From: Sedimenticola thiotaurini
GTDB lineage: Bacteria > Pseudomonadota > Gammaproteobacteria > Chromatiales > Chromatiaceae
Length of the DNA stretch: 64,000 nt
NCBI RefSeq assembly: GCF_001007875.1
Contig: NZ_CP011412.1
Coordinates: 2,418,001-2,482,000, forward strand
Direction of reading: 5' to 3'
The notes under the pieces are model-generated. The model saw nothing but the letters and a program-made list of their open reading frames with translations, was not told the DNA's origin and did not search any database. The position numbers and the translations under genes were made by a program. Position 1 is the stretch's first letter, and each line of letters starts with the position of its first letter. Below, piece after piece: positions 1-8,862 of this stretch.

Positions 1-558
1 GGCCACCTCCGCCAGTACGTCGTCAAACGGGCGGCTGATCTCTTCGCCCCGGGTGTAGGGTACCACGCAGAAGGTGCAGTACTTGGAGCACCCCTCCATG
101 ATCGACACAAAAGCGCTGGGACCGTCAGAACGGGGTTCCGGCAGCCGGTCAAACTTTTCGATCTCAGGGAACGAGATATCCACCACCGGCGCCCGGTCAC
201 GCCGGGCGGCATCCAGCATCTCCGGCAGGCGATGCAGGGTCTGGGGACCGAACACCAGGTCCACGTAGGGCGCCCGCTCCCGGATCGCCTCGCCCTCCTG
301 GCTGGCCACACAACCGCCCACACCGATCACCAGATCCGGACGCTGCTCCTTCCAGGGCCGCCAACGTCCCAGCTGGGAGAACACCTTCTCCTGCGCCTTT
401 TCCCGTATCGAGCAGGTGTTAAGCAGCAGCAGATCGGCCTCTTCAGGCCGGTCAGTCAGGGTGTAACCATGGGATTCCCGAAGCAGATCCGACATCTTGT
501 CGGAGTCGTACTCGTTCATCTGACAGCCAAAAGTCTTGATATAGAGTTTGCCGGGCAT
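1..558 (-). CDS. miaB: tRNA-2-methylthio-N6-dimethylallyladenosine synthase MiaB (N-terminal part, cut by window edge)
   Basis: MiaB is a radical-SAM methylthiotransferase that adds the 2-methylthio group to i6A37 of tRNAs reading UNN codons. The first 186 codons are present. The UPF0004 domain starts [16 protein letters not shown] and carries the auxiliary-cluster cysteines ([26 protein letters not shown]). It is followed by the start of the radical SAM domain with the CxxxCxxC motif ([16 protein letters not shown]) that binds the SAM-cleaving 4Fe-4S cluster. The ATG at 558 is the natural start because the conserved strand begins four residues later. The rest of the radical SAM domain and the TRAM domain lie beyond base 1. 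NTCSIREKA is the MiaB form of this motif, which argues against RimO or MtaB. Confidence 0.95.
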   Translation of the reverse strand, partial: MPGKLYIKTFGCQMNEYDSDKMSDLLRESHGYTLTDRPEEADLLLLNTCSIREKAQEKVFSQLGRWRPWKEQRPDLVIGVGGCVASQEGEAIRERAPYVDLVFGPQTLHRLPEMLDAARRDRAPVVDISFPEIEKFDRLPEPRSDGPSAFVSIMEGCSKYCTFCVVPYTRGEEISRPFDDVLAEVA

Positions 559-773
559 ACGATTCGTACAAAATTCAGGGGCGCCAAAGGCGCAGTAGCT
601 TACCCCCAATATTAGCGCTTTTCCAGGTTAAAGGGGTGAGTCGGCGCACGGACGGGGTAAATCGCCGTTACCAAACCAGAGATAAATGCCTACGCTTACC
701 ATTACAACCTGATATTAAGGAAATTCGGCAAACCAGCCCCCTAAGCCAGCAATCAGGCTAACAGGCACGGAAT

Positions 774-2882
774 ATGCGTCGCACTCCCCCGCTTTCAGAA
801 CATGCACTGAATGAGCAGATCACACTGCTGCTGGCCAATGCTATGCCGGCGAATCTGACTGTGGCGGCCATCTCCCTGCTGTTTTCCGCCAGCATGTGGG
901 ACAAACTGGACCACTCCCTGCTGCTCAGCTGGAACGGCGGCATGCTGCTGTTTGTCTGCCTGCGCATCATTTTACTGCTGTTTCACAAACGGGCACCGAA
1001 ACGTTATACGCTGGCCACCTGGGGGCAATACTACATTTTCAGTACCCTGCTGGTGGGCATCTCCTGGGGTAGCCTGACCCTGCTGATCCTGACCACCGAG
1101 GAACCCTTCGTCCACTTCGTCATCTTTCTGATCATATTCGGCGCCATTTCGGTAGCGGTGCCGGTACTGGCATCCCGCTTACCGGCCCTGCTGGCCTACG
1201 TTCTCCCGCAGGCATTATTCCTGGTGGCCGTGCTGCTGATCCAGAACAACCGCTGGAGTCTGATGTTGAGTATCGCGACCCTCATCTACACCGGATTGCT
1301 GGTCGCCACCGGCCAGAATATGAACCAACAGATCCGTCGCTCCATCGAACTGGAGGATCACAACCAGTCATTGATCGATGACCTGAGCGAAGAAGTGACC
1401 CAGCGCCGCTCGGCCCAGGGAGCACTGGAACAGCATCAGGCACAACTGGAGGAGCAGGTGGAGCTGCGTACCCAGGCATTGACCCGGACCAACGAGAGCC
1501 TGGAAAACCAGATCGACATCCGTAAACAGGTGGAGAACCGCCTGGAGCACCTGGCCCATCACGACACCCTGACCAACCTGCCCAACCGGCTGTTGCTGGA
1601 TGCCCGGATGGAGCAGGCCATCCAGCACGCCCGCCGGGAACAGACCCAGTTGGCCGTGATGTTTCTGGATCTGGACAATTTCAAGCACATTAACGACAGC
1701 CTGGGCCACGCAGCCGGTGACCAGCTGTTGCAGGAGGTCACCCAACGTCTGCTGTCAATTACCCGGCAGGATGACACCGTTGCCCGGCTCGGCGGGGATG
1801 AGTTCGTCCTGCTGATGGGTGAGATTCAGGACTCCAGCACGGTGATCTACCTGGCCCAGAAGATCCTGGACAAACTGAACGAACGCATCGAGATCAATGG
1901 CGAAACGATTTTTGTCGGTTGCAGTATCGGCATCAGCCTCTATCCCCAGGACGGGGACAATGCAGAAACCCTGATGAAAAATGCCGATGCCGCCATGTAC
2001 CGCACCAAGGAGGAGGGACGGAACAGCTACAACTTCTACGCTGAAGAGATGACGGCCTCGGCCTACGACCGCATTACCCTGGTGGGGAGCTTGGGGCGCG
2101 CCATCGAGCAGGAGGAACTGGTGGTCCACTACCAGCCGCAGAAATCCCTGGCCACTGATCGCTACGTGGGCGTGGAGGCGCTGGTGCGCTGGAATCACCC
2201 CGATCTTGGCATTCTCCCGCCAGCCCGCTTCCTGCCAGTGGCAGAGGCCTCCGGCCTGATCGTCCCTCTCGGTAACTGGGTACTGCGCAGCGCCTGCCGC
2301 CAGATGGTGATCTGGAAACAGAACGGACTGCCGATTGAAACCGTTTCAGTCAACCTGGCCGGCAAACAGATCCGCCGGGATGATCTGGTGGAAAGCATCA
2401 CCGACATCCTTGAAGAGACCGGTTGTCGAGCCGAATGGCTGGAGTTGGAGGTGACCGAGGGATTTATCATGAGCGAGATCCACACCGCCCTCGATACCCT
2501 GCAGAAACTGCGTGACACCGGCATTCTGCTGGCCATCGATGATTTTGGTACCGGCCACTCGTCTCTCAGTTACCTGAAAAAACTACCCATCTCCCGGCTC
2601 AAGATCGACCGCTCCTTTATTCGTGACCTGGCGGTGGACAATGATGACGCCGCCATTGTCAGGGCCATCGTCAGCCTGGGAAAGAGTCTGCAACTGGTGG
2701 TGATCGCCGAAGGAGTGGAGACCGATTTTCAAGAGCGTTTTCTGCGGGAGCTGAATTGCGAAATGGGCCAGGGCTATCTCTACAGCCAGCCCATGCCGGC
2801 TGATCAGGTTGAAGCCCTGCTGATTCAACACAACCGATCCGCCGACGCATCCATACCCCCGACCGCCAGCCCCTCTACCTAG
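774..2882 (+). CDS. membrane-bound GGDEF-EAL (diguanylate cyclase/phosphodiesterase) protein
   Basis: This 702-residue protein makes and/or breaks cyclic-di-GMP at the inner membrane. Residues about 20-190 form roughly six hydrophobic segments, a MASE-like sensor that I cannot assign to a named family. A charged, probably coiled-coil linker follows (about 195-265). The GGDEF domain has an intact GGDEF motif at 340-344 and an RxxD inhibitory site (RQDD) five residues before it. The EAL domain starts with EALVRW at 468 and keeps the usual catalytic residues: the N of SVNLAG, the E of LEVTEG, the DD of AIDDFGTG, the K of LKIDRSF, the E of AEGVET and the Q of GQGYLY. Both domains therefore look catalytically competent, unlike many tandem proteins where one is degenerate. 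It stands alone between divergent miaB and egtB, 83 bp before the latter. The input signal is unknown. Confidence 0.93.
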   Translation: MRRTPPLSEHALNEQITLLLANAMPANLTVAAISLLFSASMWDKLDHSLLLSWNGGMLLFVCLRIILLLFHKRAPKRYTLATWGQYYIFSTLLVGISWGSLTLLILTTEEPFVHFVIFLIIFGAISVAVPVLASRLPALLAYVLPQALFLVAVLLIQNNRWSLMLSIATLIYTGLLVATGQNMNQQIRRSIELEDHNQSLIDDLSEEVTQRRSAQGALEQHQAQLEEQVELRTQALTRTNESLENQIDIRKQVENRLEHLAHHDTLTNLPNRLLLDARMEQAIQHARREQTQLAVMFLDLDNFKHINDSLGHAAGDQLLQEVTQRLLSITRQDDTVARLGGDEFVLLMGEIQDSSTVIYLAQKILDKLNERIEINGETIFVGCSIGISLYPQDGDNAETLMKNADAAMYRTKEEGRNSYNFYAEEMTASAYDRITLVGSLGRAIEQEELVVHYQPQKSLATDRYVGVEALVRWNHPDLGILPPARFLPVAEASGLIVPLGNWVLRSACRQMVIWKQNGLPIETVSVNLAGKQIRRDDLVESITDILEETGCRAEWLELEVTEGFIMSEIHTALDTLQKLRDTGILLAIDDFGTGHSSLSYLKKLPISRLKIDRSFIRDLAVDNDDAAIVRAIVSLGKSLQLVVIAEGVETDFQERFLRELNCEMGQGYLYSQPMPADQVEALLIQHNRSADASIPPTASPST

Positions 2883-2965
2883 ATGGCCACTGCGGCGCAA
2901 TCGCCGGCAGGCCGGTGAAATTCGACTATGGTTATCTGAAAGACGGCAACTGCAGGTGACCCGTA

Positions 2966-4204
2966 GTGGGTTGGAAAAGACTACTGGAAGAGTATCGTCG
3001 GGTCAGAAGTTTCAGCGAACAACTGTGCAAGCCACTGGCGGTTGATGACTACCAGATCCAGTCCATAACCGAAACCAGCCCCCCGAAGTGGCACCTGGCC
3101 CATGTCAGCTGGTTTTTTGAAACCTTTGTACTGACTCCCTTTCAGGCGGACCATGCACCGTTCGACACCGATTTCCATTACCTGTTCAACAGCTACTACC
3201 ACACGGTGGGCCCCATGCATCCACGCCCCCAGCGGGGTCTGCTGTCACGCCCGACCCTGACCCGGGTGCTCGAATACCGCCAGCAGATTGATGAGCAGAT
3301 GGAAGCACTGCTGAGCCGGGAACCCGGAGCAGACCGGGACGAGATTGCCTTCCGTATCACCCTGGGACTGCATCATGAACAGCAGCACCAGGAACTGCTG
3401 CTGATGGATATCAAACACAACTTCTGGGCAAACCCGCTCCGGCCGGCCTACCGGGACGACCTGAAGCAACCCAGCGGCGAAGCGCCCCCCATGCGCTGGC
3501 TGGAGCGGGGCGGCGGCGTGCAGAGTATCGGACACCACGGCCGTGGTTTCGCCTATGACAACGAGACACCCCGCCACAGCGTGCTGATCTATGACCATCG
3601 ACTGGCTGACCGGCTGATTACCAACGGGGAGTTCCTGGCGTTTATTGAAGATGGCGGCTACCGGGAACCCGCACTCTGGCTCTCCGATGGCTGGGCCCGA
3701 TTGCAGCGGGATGGCTGGCAGCATCCACTCTACTGGGAACTGCGGGATGGCCAGTGGAGCCAGTTCACCCTGGGAGGCGTGCGGCCGCTCAATCTCCACG
3801 AGCCGGTCTGCCATCTCAGTCTCTACGAGGCTGACGCCTATGCCCGCTGGGCCGGCAAACGGCTGCCCCGGGAGGAGGAGCTGGAGCTGATCCTGGCCGA
3901 ACAGCCGATTATGGGGAACTTCGTTGAGAGCGACTTGCTGCACCCGGCGCCGGCGGGCACCCGGAGCCAGTGGTACGGGGACCTGTGGGCCTGGACAGCC
4001 TCCCCCTACGCCCCCTATCCCGGCTTCAGACCCCTGGCTGGCTCCATGGGGGAATATAACGGCAAATTCATGTCCAGCCAGGTGGTGTTACGGGGCGGCA
4101 GCTGTGTCACTGCCAGCCGGCACCTGCGCCCCAGTTATCGAAACTTCTTCTATCCCCATGAACGCTGGATGTTCTCCGGCCTGCGCCTGGCCGAGGATGC
4201 CTGA
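2966..4204 (+). CDS. egtB: ergothioneine biosynthesis sulfoxide synthase EgtB
   Basis: EgtB is a non-heme iron enzyme that forms the C-S bond of ergothioneine by joining hercynine to a thiol donor (gamma-glutamylcysteine or cysteine, depending on type) with O2. The 412 residues have the family layout: an N-terminal DinB-like helical domain supplying the iron ligands, then a formylglycine-generating-enzyme-like domain. The expected ligands are visible: H46 in WHLAHVSWFFE and the HX3HXE motif with H137, H141 and E143 (HHEQQHQE). The C-terminal part keeps VLRGGSCVT and HLRPSYRNFF. The start is GTG at 2966 because an in-frame TGA at 2957 leaves no earlier choice. The stop overlaps the egtD start (TGATG), so the two are translationally coupled. 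No methyltransferase domain follows, which excludes OvoA. The thiol-donor type cannot be decided here. Confidence 0.92.
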   Translation: MGWKRLLEEYRRVRSFSEQLCKPLAVDDYQIQSITETSPPKWHLAHVSWFFETFVLTPFQADHAPFDTDFHYLFNSYYHTVGPMHPRPQRGLLSRPTLTRVLEYRQQIDEQMEALLSREPGADRDEIAFRITLGLHHEQQHQELLLMDIKHNFWANPLRPAYRDDLKQPSGEAPPMRWLERGGGVQSIGHHGRGFAYDNETPRHSVLIYDHRLADRLITNGEFLAFIEDGGYREPALWLSDGWARLQRDGWQHPLYWELRDGQWSQFTLGGVRPLNLHEPVCHLSLYEADAYARWAGKRLPREEELELILAEQPIMGNFVESDLLHPAPAGTRSQWYGDLWAWTASPYAPYPGFRPLAGSMGEYNGKFMSSQVVLRGGSCVTASRHLRPSYRNFFYPHERWMFSGLRLAEDA

Positions 4205-5160
4205 TGGTTCACCCGATCACCTTTCACGACCATAAACCGGTAACGCTCAACCTGTATGACGCGGTCATCCGGGGGCTCTCCCGCACCCCCAAGTCGATCC
4301 CGCCCAAGTTTTTTTACGATGAACGGGGCTCTGCCCTGTTTGCCGCTATCTGTGAACAACCGGAGTACTACCCGCCGGACGTGGAACAGGCCATGCTCGC
4401 AGAGCTGGCGGGGGAGATCGCCGGGCTGACCGGCACCGGACGGGTGATCTTCGAACCCGGTGCCGGTGCCGCCGCAAAAATACGGCTGTTACTGCCCCAT
4501 CTGAAGCCGCTCGCCTATGTACCGATGGACATCTCCTGCGAATTTCTCAGGGAGGCAGCCTGCAACCTGGCCGACACATTTCCCGGCCTGCCCATACACG
4601 CCACCTGTGTTGATTTCACCCACTCCCTGCCCCTGCCGAAGACCGTGCCGAGCGGGCCGCGCCTGGCCTTCTTCCCCGGTTCCAGCATCGGCAATTTCAC
4701 GCCGGCTAGCGCCCGGGATTTCCTGGCCATGGTGCATGACCGGCTGGGTCCGGACGGCATGCTGCTGATCGGTGTGGATACCAAAAAGGATCCGGACATC
4801 CTGCAGGCGGCCTACAACGATGCTGCCGGCGTCACCGCCGCTTTCAATCTCAACCTGTTGCGACGCATGCGTGATGAGGCGGGACTGGCATGTGACCCTG
4901 CACAGTTCAAACACCACGCCTTCTACAACGGGGAGCAGGGGCGTATCGAGATGCACCTGGTAAGCCGCCGGGCCCAGACCCTGTACCTGCACGATCACCG
5001 TTTCCAGTTTTGCGAAGGTGAAAGCCTGCACACCGAGAACTCCTACAAGTACACCCCCCAGGAGTTCATCGACCTGGCAGCCAGCGCCGGACTGGAACTG
5101 GAGGCGCACTGGTTGGGGCGGGAGGCGCTGTTCGCCCTCTACCTGTTACGTAGCGGCTAA
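4204..5160 (+). CDS. egtD: L-histidine N-alpha-methyltransferase EgtD
   Basis: EgtD trimethylates the alpha-amino group of histidine with three SAM to give hercynine, the substrate of EgtB. The 318-residue length and the opening KSIPPKFFYDERGSALF...EQPEYYPP fit the Methyltransf_33 family. The SAM-binding glycine loop appears as FEPGAGAAAK, followed by YVPMDIS and FFPGSSIGNF. The C-terminal LHTENSYKYT matches the conserved histidine-binding segment of the family. The ATG overlaps the egtB stop by one base, so the genes form an egtBD operon. No egtA, egtC or egtE homolog is adjacent, so either the cysteine-using EgtB type or unlinked genes complete the pathway. Confidence 0.93.
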   Translation: MVHPITFHDHKPVTLNLYDAVIRGLSRTPKSIPPKFFYDERGSALFAAICEQPEYYPPDVEQAMLAELAGEIAGLTGTGRVIFEPGAGAAAKIRLLLPHLKPLAYVPMDISCEFLREAACNLADTFPGLPIHATCVDFTHSLPLPKTVPSGPRLAFFPGSSIGNFTPASARDFLAMVHDRLGPDGMLLIGVDTKKDPDILQAAYNDAAGVTAAFNLNLLRRMRDEAGLACDPAQFKHHAFYNGEQGRIEMHLVSRRAQTLYLHDHRFQFCEGESLHTENSYKYTPQEFIDLAASAGLELEAHWLGREALFALYLLRSG

Positions 5161-5216
5161 GGGACGCGATGAAGTCTGACCGATCGCTGCAGCGATTGGA
5201 GCTCAGCCCCCAGGGA

Positions 5217-5849
5217 TTAATGATCCGCCTCCCCATCCTCTACTATTGCGAGACGATTGATCCGCACCGGTCGCCTCGGATAGAGACGGAAGTAGTAGTC
5301 ACCCGGCTCCGTGATGGTCACCGGGATGTGGAGCGACTTTTCGGTCGGCTCCAGACAGTCCTCCACAACCATGTCGAACTTTTCCGACATCAGATGGACC
5401 GTCACCCGCACATTCTCATCCATCTCCAGTTCAATCCGGAACTGCCCGGGGGCAAGGATCCCCACCGGAACAAAGTAGTTTCGTTTCGGGATAGTGGACA
5501 TCCGTTGCAGCACCTCCCCACTCCAGACTTTAGTTGCGGGGATCGCCATATCCATCGGGTAGTAAGCGCACTGCTCCTTGGTGTAGTTGAGGATGGAATA
5601 GAGCTCTCTCTGCAGCCACAGCTTGTCCGCCGCCGCGCCATAATGACGGATAATGTGATTTCTGGAGACCTCGTAGCAGTCATCGAAACTGAGCCGCCCA
5701 CTACACTCCGCCTCATGACATTTGGCGCAAACGGTATTGAAGATCACCACCGACTCCGTGAACGGCACAGCGGATTCAGCCTGCACCGGCCCGGAAAACA
5801 ACACCAGCAACCCGATAACGGGAAGCCACCGTTCGAAATACTTCATCAT
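5217..5849 (-). CDS. exported monoheme protein with C-terminal beta domain, function unknown
   Basis: A signal peptide (KYFERWLPVIGLLVLFSGPVQAES) is followed by one c-type heme site, CAKCH, about 25 residues after the predicted cleavage site. Four further cysteines follow (HEAEC, FDDC, EQC and VEDC). The C-terminal half (FRIELEMDENVRVTVHLMSEKFDMVVEDC...VTITEPGDYYFRLYPRRPVRI) looks like an all-beta module that I cannot name. AAGGAGG lies 5 bases before the ATG at 5849 and 8 before a second ATG at 5846, so either is the start; a longer frame continues upstream without a ribosome site. It is probably a periplasmic electron carrier or a heme/redox sensor. It is convergent with egtD and precedes a rhodanese and peroxiredoxin group. 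Confidence 0.7.
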   Translation of the reverse strand: MMKYFERWLPVIGLLVLFSGPVQAESAVPFTESVVIFNTVCAKCHEAECSGRLSFDDCYEVSRNHIIRHYGAAADKLWLQRELYSILNYTKEQCAYYPMDMAIPATKVWSGEVLQRMSTIPKRNYFVPVGILAPGQFRIELEMDENVRVTVHLMSEKFDMVVEDCLEPTEKSLHIPVTITEPGDYYFRLYPRRPVRINRLAIVEDGEADH

Positions 5850-5983
5850 CACGCCCTCCTTCAGCCTGTTACTGCTCATCCATATCAGGGGTGCGAACCT
5901 ACCGACCCCTGCAGGTCCGGGAACGGCTATCATCAGGCGTCGGTATCAGTCACTGATCAGAGCGTCCTGAAAGGATATCCAGA

Positions 5984-6409
5984 TCACTGCGGAGACGACC
6001 CGAGCTGGGCACCATGCTGGCTCAACCAGTTCCGGTCCAGCTCCCAACGTACGCGCGCAACCTGGTCAGAATCCTCCAGGATAGCGACGACCCGTTTCTG
6101 TACATGGGCCAATGCCTGCTGCGCTTTCATCAGATCCGGATCGTCCTGGGCGCGATTCGCCAGGGACGGATAGAGCAGCCCCAGGGCCCGCTGCACCGGG
6201 AACTCGCTGGAGCGCGGCGTACTCACAACCGCCACCCCTTTGTTCAGCGCCAGCACCCGAAAGCGGTAGGGATAGGCGGCCACTTCACTATCCTGTTCCA
6301 GCAGGCTGTTCAGGGCCGAAACCTCCGGGTCTTCATAGAACATCCAGGCCAGTAGGGCGACCAGGATGACACCGAGGGTGATGGCATAATTGCGGGTAAA
6401 TCTGTCCAT
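5984..6409 (-). CDS. membrane-anchored hypothetical protein
   Basis: This 141-residue protein has one N-terminal transmembrane segment (NYAITLGVILVALLAWMFY) and a soluble, probably periplasmic, helical rest. I do not recognise the family. The ATG at 6409 follows a weak CAGGAAC ribosome site. It lies 48 bp after the rhodanese gene on the same strand and is probably cotranscribed with it. The bases read as real coding: the opposite-strand open frames over the same bases have no recognisable protein character. Confidence 0.6.
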   Translation of the reverse strand: MDRFTRNYAITLGVILVALLAWMFYEDPEVSALNSLLEQDSEVAAYPYRFRVLALNKGVAVVSTPRSSEFPVQRALGLLYPSLANRAQDDPDLMKAQQALAHVQKRVVAILEDSDQVARVRWELDRNWLSQHGAQLGSSPQ

Positions 6410-6457
6410 GTTAGGTTCCTGATCTGTTCATTGAGCGACGTCCCATCCCTATCCTTG

Positions 6458-6943
6458 TCAGGCGGCCTGACTGGACTCCGGCCCCAGTTGCGCGGCAGTG
6501 ACCCTGGCACGGAACAGCTCATCCACCCTGTCGGCATCCAGTTCGGTGCCATCGGCAGCCACCAGGGGCAGTTCATAGTCGTTCCAACCCCGCAGCCCGG
6601 TGCGCAGGGAAGCCACCCGCTCAAACCCCATCAACTGAAGGGTGCTGGCAGCCAGGATACTTCGATTGCCCGAGCGGCAGATCACCACGATCGGCCGCTG
6701 TCGCGCCTCCACCAGTTCCGGCACCGTCTCTTCGTAGCCATAATCGACCGCCAGCTCCAGTATCCCCCGCGGCACATTGGTGGAACCGGCAATATGTGCC
6801 ACTGAAAACTCGTCGGGACAGCGGATATCCAGCAGCAACAGATCAGTGCCGGCCTGCAACTGATCCTGCACGTCCCAGGGAAACAGCTCCGCGACACCGA
6901 CCGCCTGCTCGGCCACCAGGGTCCGGTAGGTTTTTCTGTCCAT
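6458..6943 (-). CDS. rhodanese-like sulfurtransferase
   Basis: A single rhodanese domain (about residues 15-135 of 161) carries the active-site loop CRSGNRS with the persulfide cysteine at position 89, and the upstream LLDIRCPDEFSVAHIAGSTNVP strand typical of the fold. It has no signal peptide, so it acts in the cytoplasm moving sulfane sulfur. The start is the ATG at 6943, preceded by AGGAAG. A longer frame to 7105 has no family similarity before this point. In a sulfur oxidiser this could serve sulfur trafficking, but the domain is too common to be specific. It sits 67 bp downstream of the peroxiredoxin gene. Confidence 0.85.
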   Translation of the reverse strand: MDRKTYRTLVAEQAVGVAELFPWDVQDQLQAGTDLLLLDIRCPDEFSVAHIAGSTNVPRGILELAVDYGYEETVPELVEARQRPIVVICRSGNRSILAASTLQLMGFERVASLRTGLRGWNDYELPLVAADGTELDADRVDELFRARVTAAQLGPESSQAA

Positions 6944-7010
6944 TAGGATATCTTCCTGATGATCCTGCCCAGGGATCCCGATCCCGGGACCCTGGGCAGG
7001 CGACGTCCAG

Positions 7011-7661
7011 TTACAACTGTTTTTTACAGAAGTACCAGTCGGTACACTCATAACCCTCGTCAAGCCTGGCCTCCGCGGCCTCCATGTCGGCAGGTGGGGG
7101 CACAATCACCTTGTCACCCGGCTGCCAGGCCTCCGGTGTGGCGACGCCATTGGCGTCGGAAGTCTGCAGTGCCGTAACCAGGCGGACAAACTCATCAATC
7201 GAGCGTCCGTTACTCATCGGGTAATAGACCATGGCCCGCAATACACCTTCAGGATCGATAATAAAGGTGGCCCGAACCGCCGAGGTATCGGCAGCACCTG
7301 GGTGGATCATGCCGTAGGCCTTGGCAACCTGCATGCTCAGGTCTTCGATAATCGGGAACGGAATTTCCACACCGAACTTCTCCTTGATATTGCGTACCCA
7401 GGCAACGTGGCTGTAGTAGCTATCAATGGAGAGCCCCAGCAGTTCACAATTGAGTGCCTGGAAATCGGCATGGCGCTTAGCGAAGGCCATGAACTCGGTG
7501 GTGCAGACCGGGGTGAAATCAGCCGGGTGGGAAAACAGTACCAGCCACTTGCCCCGATAATCTTCCAGTTTCCGAACACCGTGGGTGGTGCGTGCCTCAA
7601 AGGCAGGCGCCGGTTCGTTGATGCGTGGCATCGATGGGGTTGTATTCATATCAGCGTTCAT
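7011..7661 (-). CDS. peroxiredoxin (AhpC/TSA superfamily, Prx6-like)
   Basis: This enzyme reduces H2O2 and organic peroxides. The peroxidatic cysteine is C53 in [14 protein letters not shown], the Prx6-type form of the PxxxTxxC motif. The C-terminal domain ends [11 protein letters not shown], so extra cysteines are present that could resolve the sulfenate, as in archaeal Prx6-like enzymes. The length (216) is normal. The ATG at 7661 follows AAGGAG at good spacing. It is first in a minus-strand run with the rhodanese and the small membrane protein, which suggests a redox/sulfur-stress group. I saw no convincing OxyR site upstream. Confidence 0.9.
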   Translation of the reverse strand: MNADMNTTPSMPRINEPAPAFEARTTHGVRKLEDYRGKWLVLFSHPADFTPVCTTEFMAFAKRHADFQALNCELLGLSIDSYYSHVAWVRNIKEKFGVEIPFPIIEDLSMQVAKAYGMIHPGAADTSAVRATFIIDPEGVLRAMVYYPMSNGRSIDEFVRLVTALQTSDANGVATPEAWQPGDKVIVPPPADMEAAEARLDEGYECTDWYFCKKQL

Positions 7662-7947
7662 TGTCTAGCTCCTTAGTTTGAGGCGAAAACAGCATCTCCA
7701 AAAACCCGTTTGTTTTCACCTGTAGAAATACTTGAGATAAATAGTATGTCTTTCGACTGACCATATCATTGATAACTCGCAATGCCTGAAGAGATTCGGC
7801 ACAAATGCCGGGGTCAGATGTTATGATTCACCGATCACGGAGAGATCCGGTGTAGCGGGAATTACCCGTGGGCTGGGCTACCACGTATCGGAATGCCTTG
7901 TGGACACTTCCAGCTTAGCAGACTCCCCAGACAGGTAAACGAATCAC

Positions 7948-8757
7948 ATGGCAAGCATGAACACCCGCCCTCCCCATCAGGCCAAGAAACGCTTCGGCCA
8001 GAACTTCCTGCATGACCCCGGAGTGATCCAGCGCATCATCGACTGCATCAACCCGAAGCCGGATCAACACCTGGTGGAGATCGGCCCCGGACAGGGGGCC
8101 ATCACCCGGGAGCTGCTGAAGCGAACCAACCGGCTGGACGCGGTGGAACTGGACCGGGACCTGATCCATCCCCTGGCGGTCAGCTGTGCTGACCTGGGCG
8201 AGTTGAATATCTATAACAGCGACGCGCTCAAGTTCGATTTCTCCAGCCTGGCCACGGATGGTCGGCCGCTGCGCCTGGTGGGCAACCTGCCCTATAACAT
8301 CTCTACCCCTATCCTGTTTCACCTGCTGCAATACGCATCCTGCATCCACGATATGCACTTCATGTTGCAGAAAGAGGTGGTGGACCGGATGGCCGCCGGG
8401 CCGGGTAGTAAGACCTACGGACGGCTATCGGTGATGATGCAGGCCTGGTGCGACATCGAGGCCCTGTTCGAGATCGGCCCGGGCGCCTTCAAGCCGGCCC
8501 CCAAGGTGGACTCCGCCATTGTGCGCCTGACCCCTTACCGGGAACCACCCCACCCCATTGAGGACCCGGCCTGTTTCGCCCGGCTGGTCACCAGCGCCTT
8601 TGCCCAGCGACGCAAGACACTGCGCAACAGCCTGGGCAAGCTGATGGATGCGAAGCAGATCAGCGCCGCCGGCATTGACCCAACGCTCAGGGCTGAACGA
8701 CTGTCGCTGGGTGATTTTGTCCGTCTCGCAAACCTGGCTTGCAAAACCACCCCATGA
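7948..8757 (+). CDS. rsmA: 16S rRNA (A1518/A1519-N6)-dimethyltransferase RsmA (KsgA)
   Basis: RsmA dimethylates two adjacent adenines in the 3' hairpin of 16S rRNA late in 30S assembly. The 269 residues begin with the conserved KKRFGQNFLHDPGVIQRI. They contain the SAM-binding VEIGPGQGAITREL and the catalytic motif NLPYNISTPI. The C-terminal helical domain (FAQRRKTLRNSL) is complete. The usual pdxA and apaG neighbours are absent; the gene stands 267 bp from the divergent peroxiredoxin and 106 bp before lon. Confidence 0.97.
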   Translation: MASMNTRPPHQAKKRFGQNFLHDPGVIQRIIDCINPKPDQHLVEIGPGQGAITRELLKRTNRLDAVELDRDLIHPLAVSCADLGELNIYNSDALKFDFSSLATDGRPLRLVGNLPYNISTPILFHLLQYASCIHDMHFMLQKEVVDRMAAGPGSKTYGRLSVMMQAWCDIEALFEIGPGAFKPAPKVDSAIVRLTPYREPPHPIEDPACFARLVTSAFAQRRKTLRNSLGKLMDAKQISAAGIDPTLRAERLSLGDFVRLANLACKTTP

Positions 8758-8862
8758 GCCTGATATAACAGTATTGAATAGGGTTTTTATAACCCTGGGA
8801 TCCGCACCGTCGCTGCCTGGAACAAGCCGCGACCCAAGACTTACCTAAAGAGCAGAATAAAC

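Noticed and set aside
5169-6173. Long plus-strand open frame of 334 codons
   Set aside because: It is antisense to a signal-peptide heme protein and a membrane protein on the minus strand, is rich in Arg, His and Pro as shadow frames are, and has no recognisable domain.
7690-7800. OxyR site before the peroxiredoxin gene
   Set aside because: Some ATAG-like tetramers occur, but not at the four spaced positions of the OxyR motif.
8771-8800. Possible heat-shock (sigma-32) promoter before lon
   Set aside because: TTGAA is present but no CCCCATNT-like -10 lies at the right spacing; the visible AGGGTT/AACCCT repeat does not fit.
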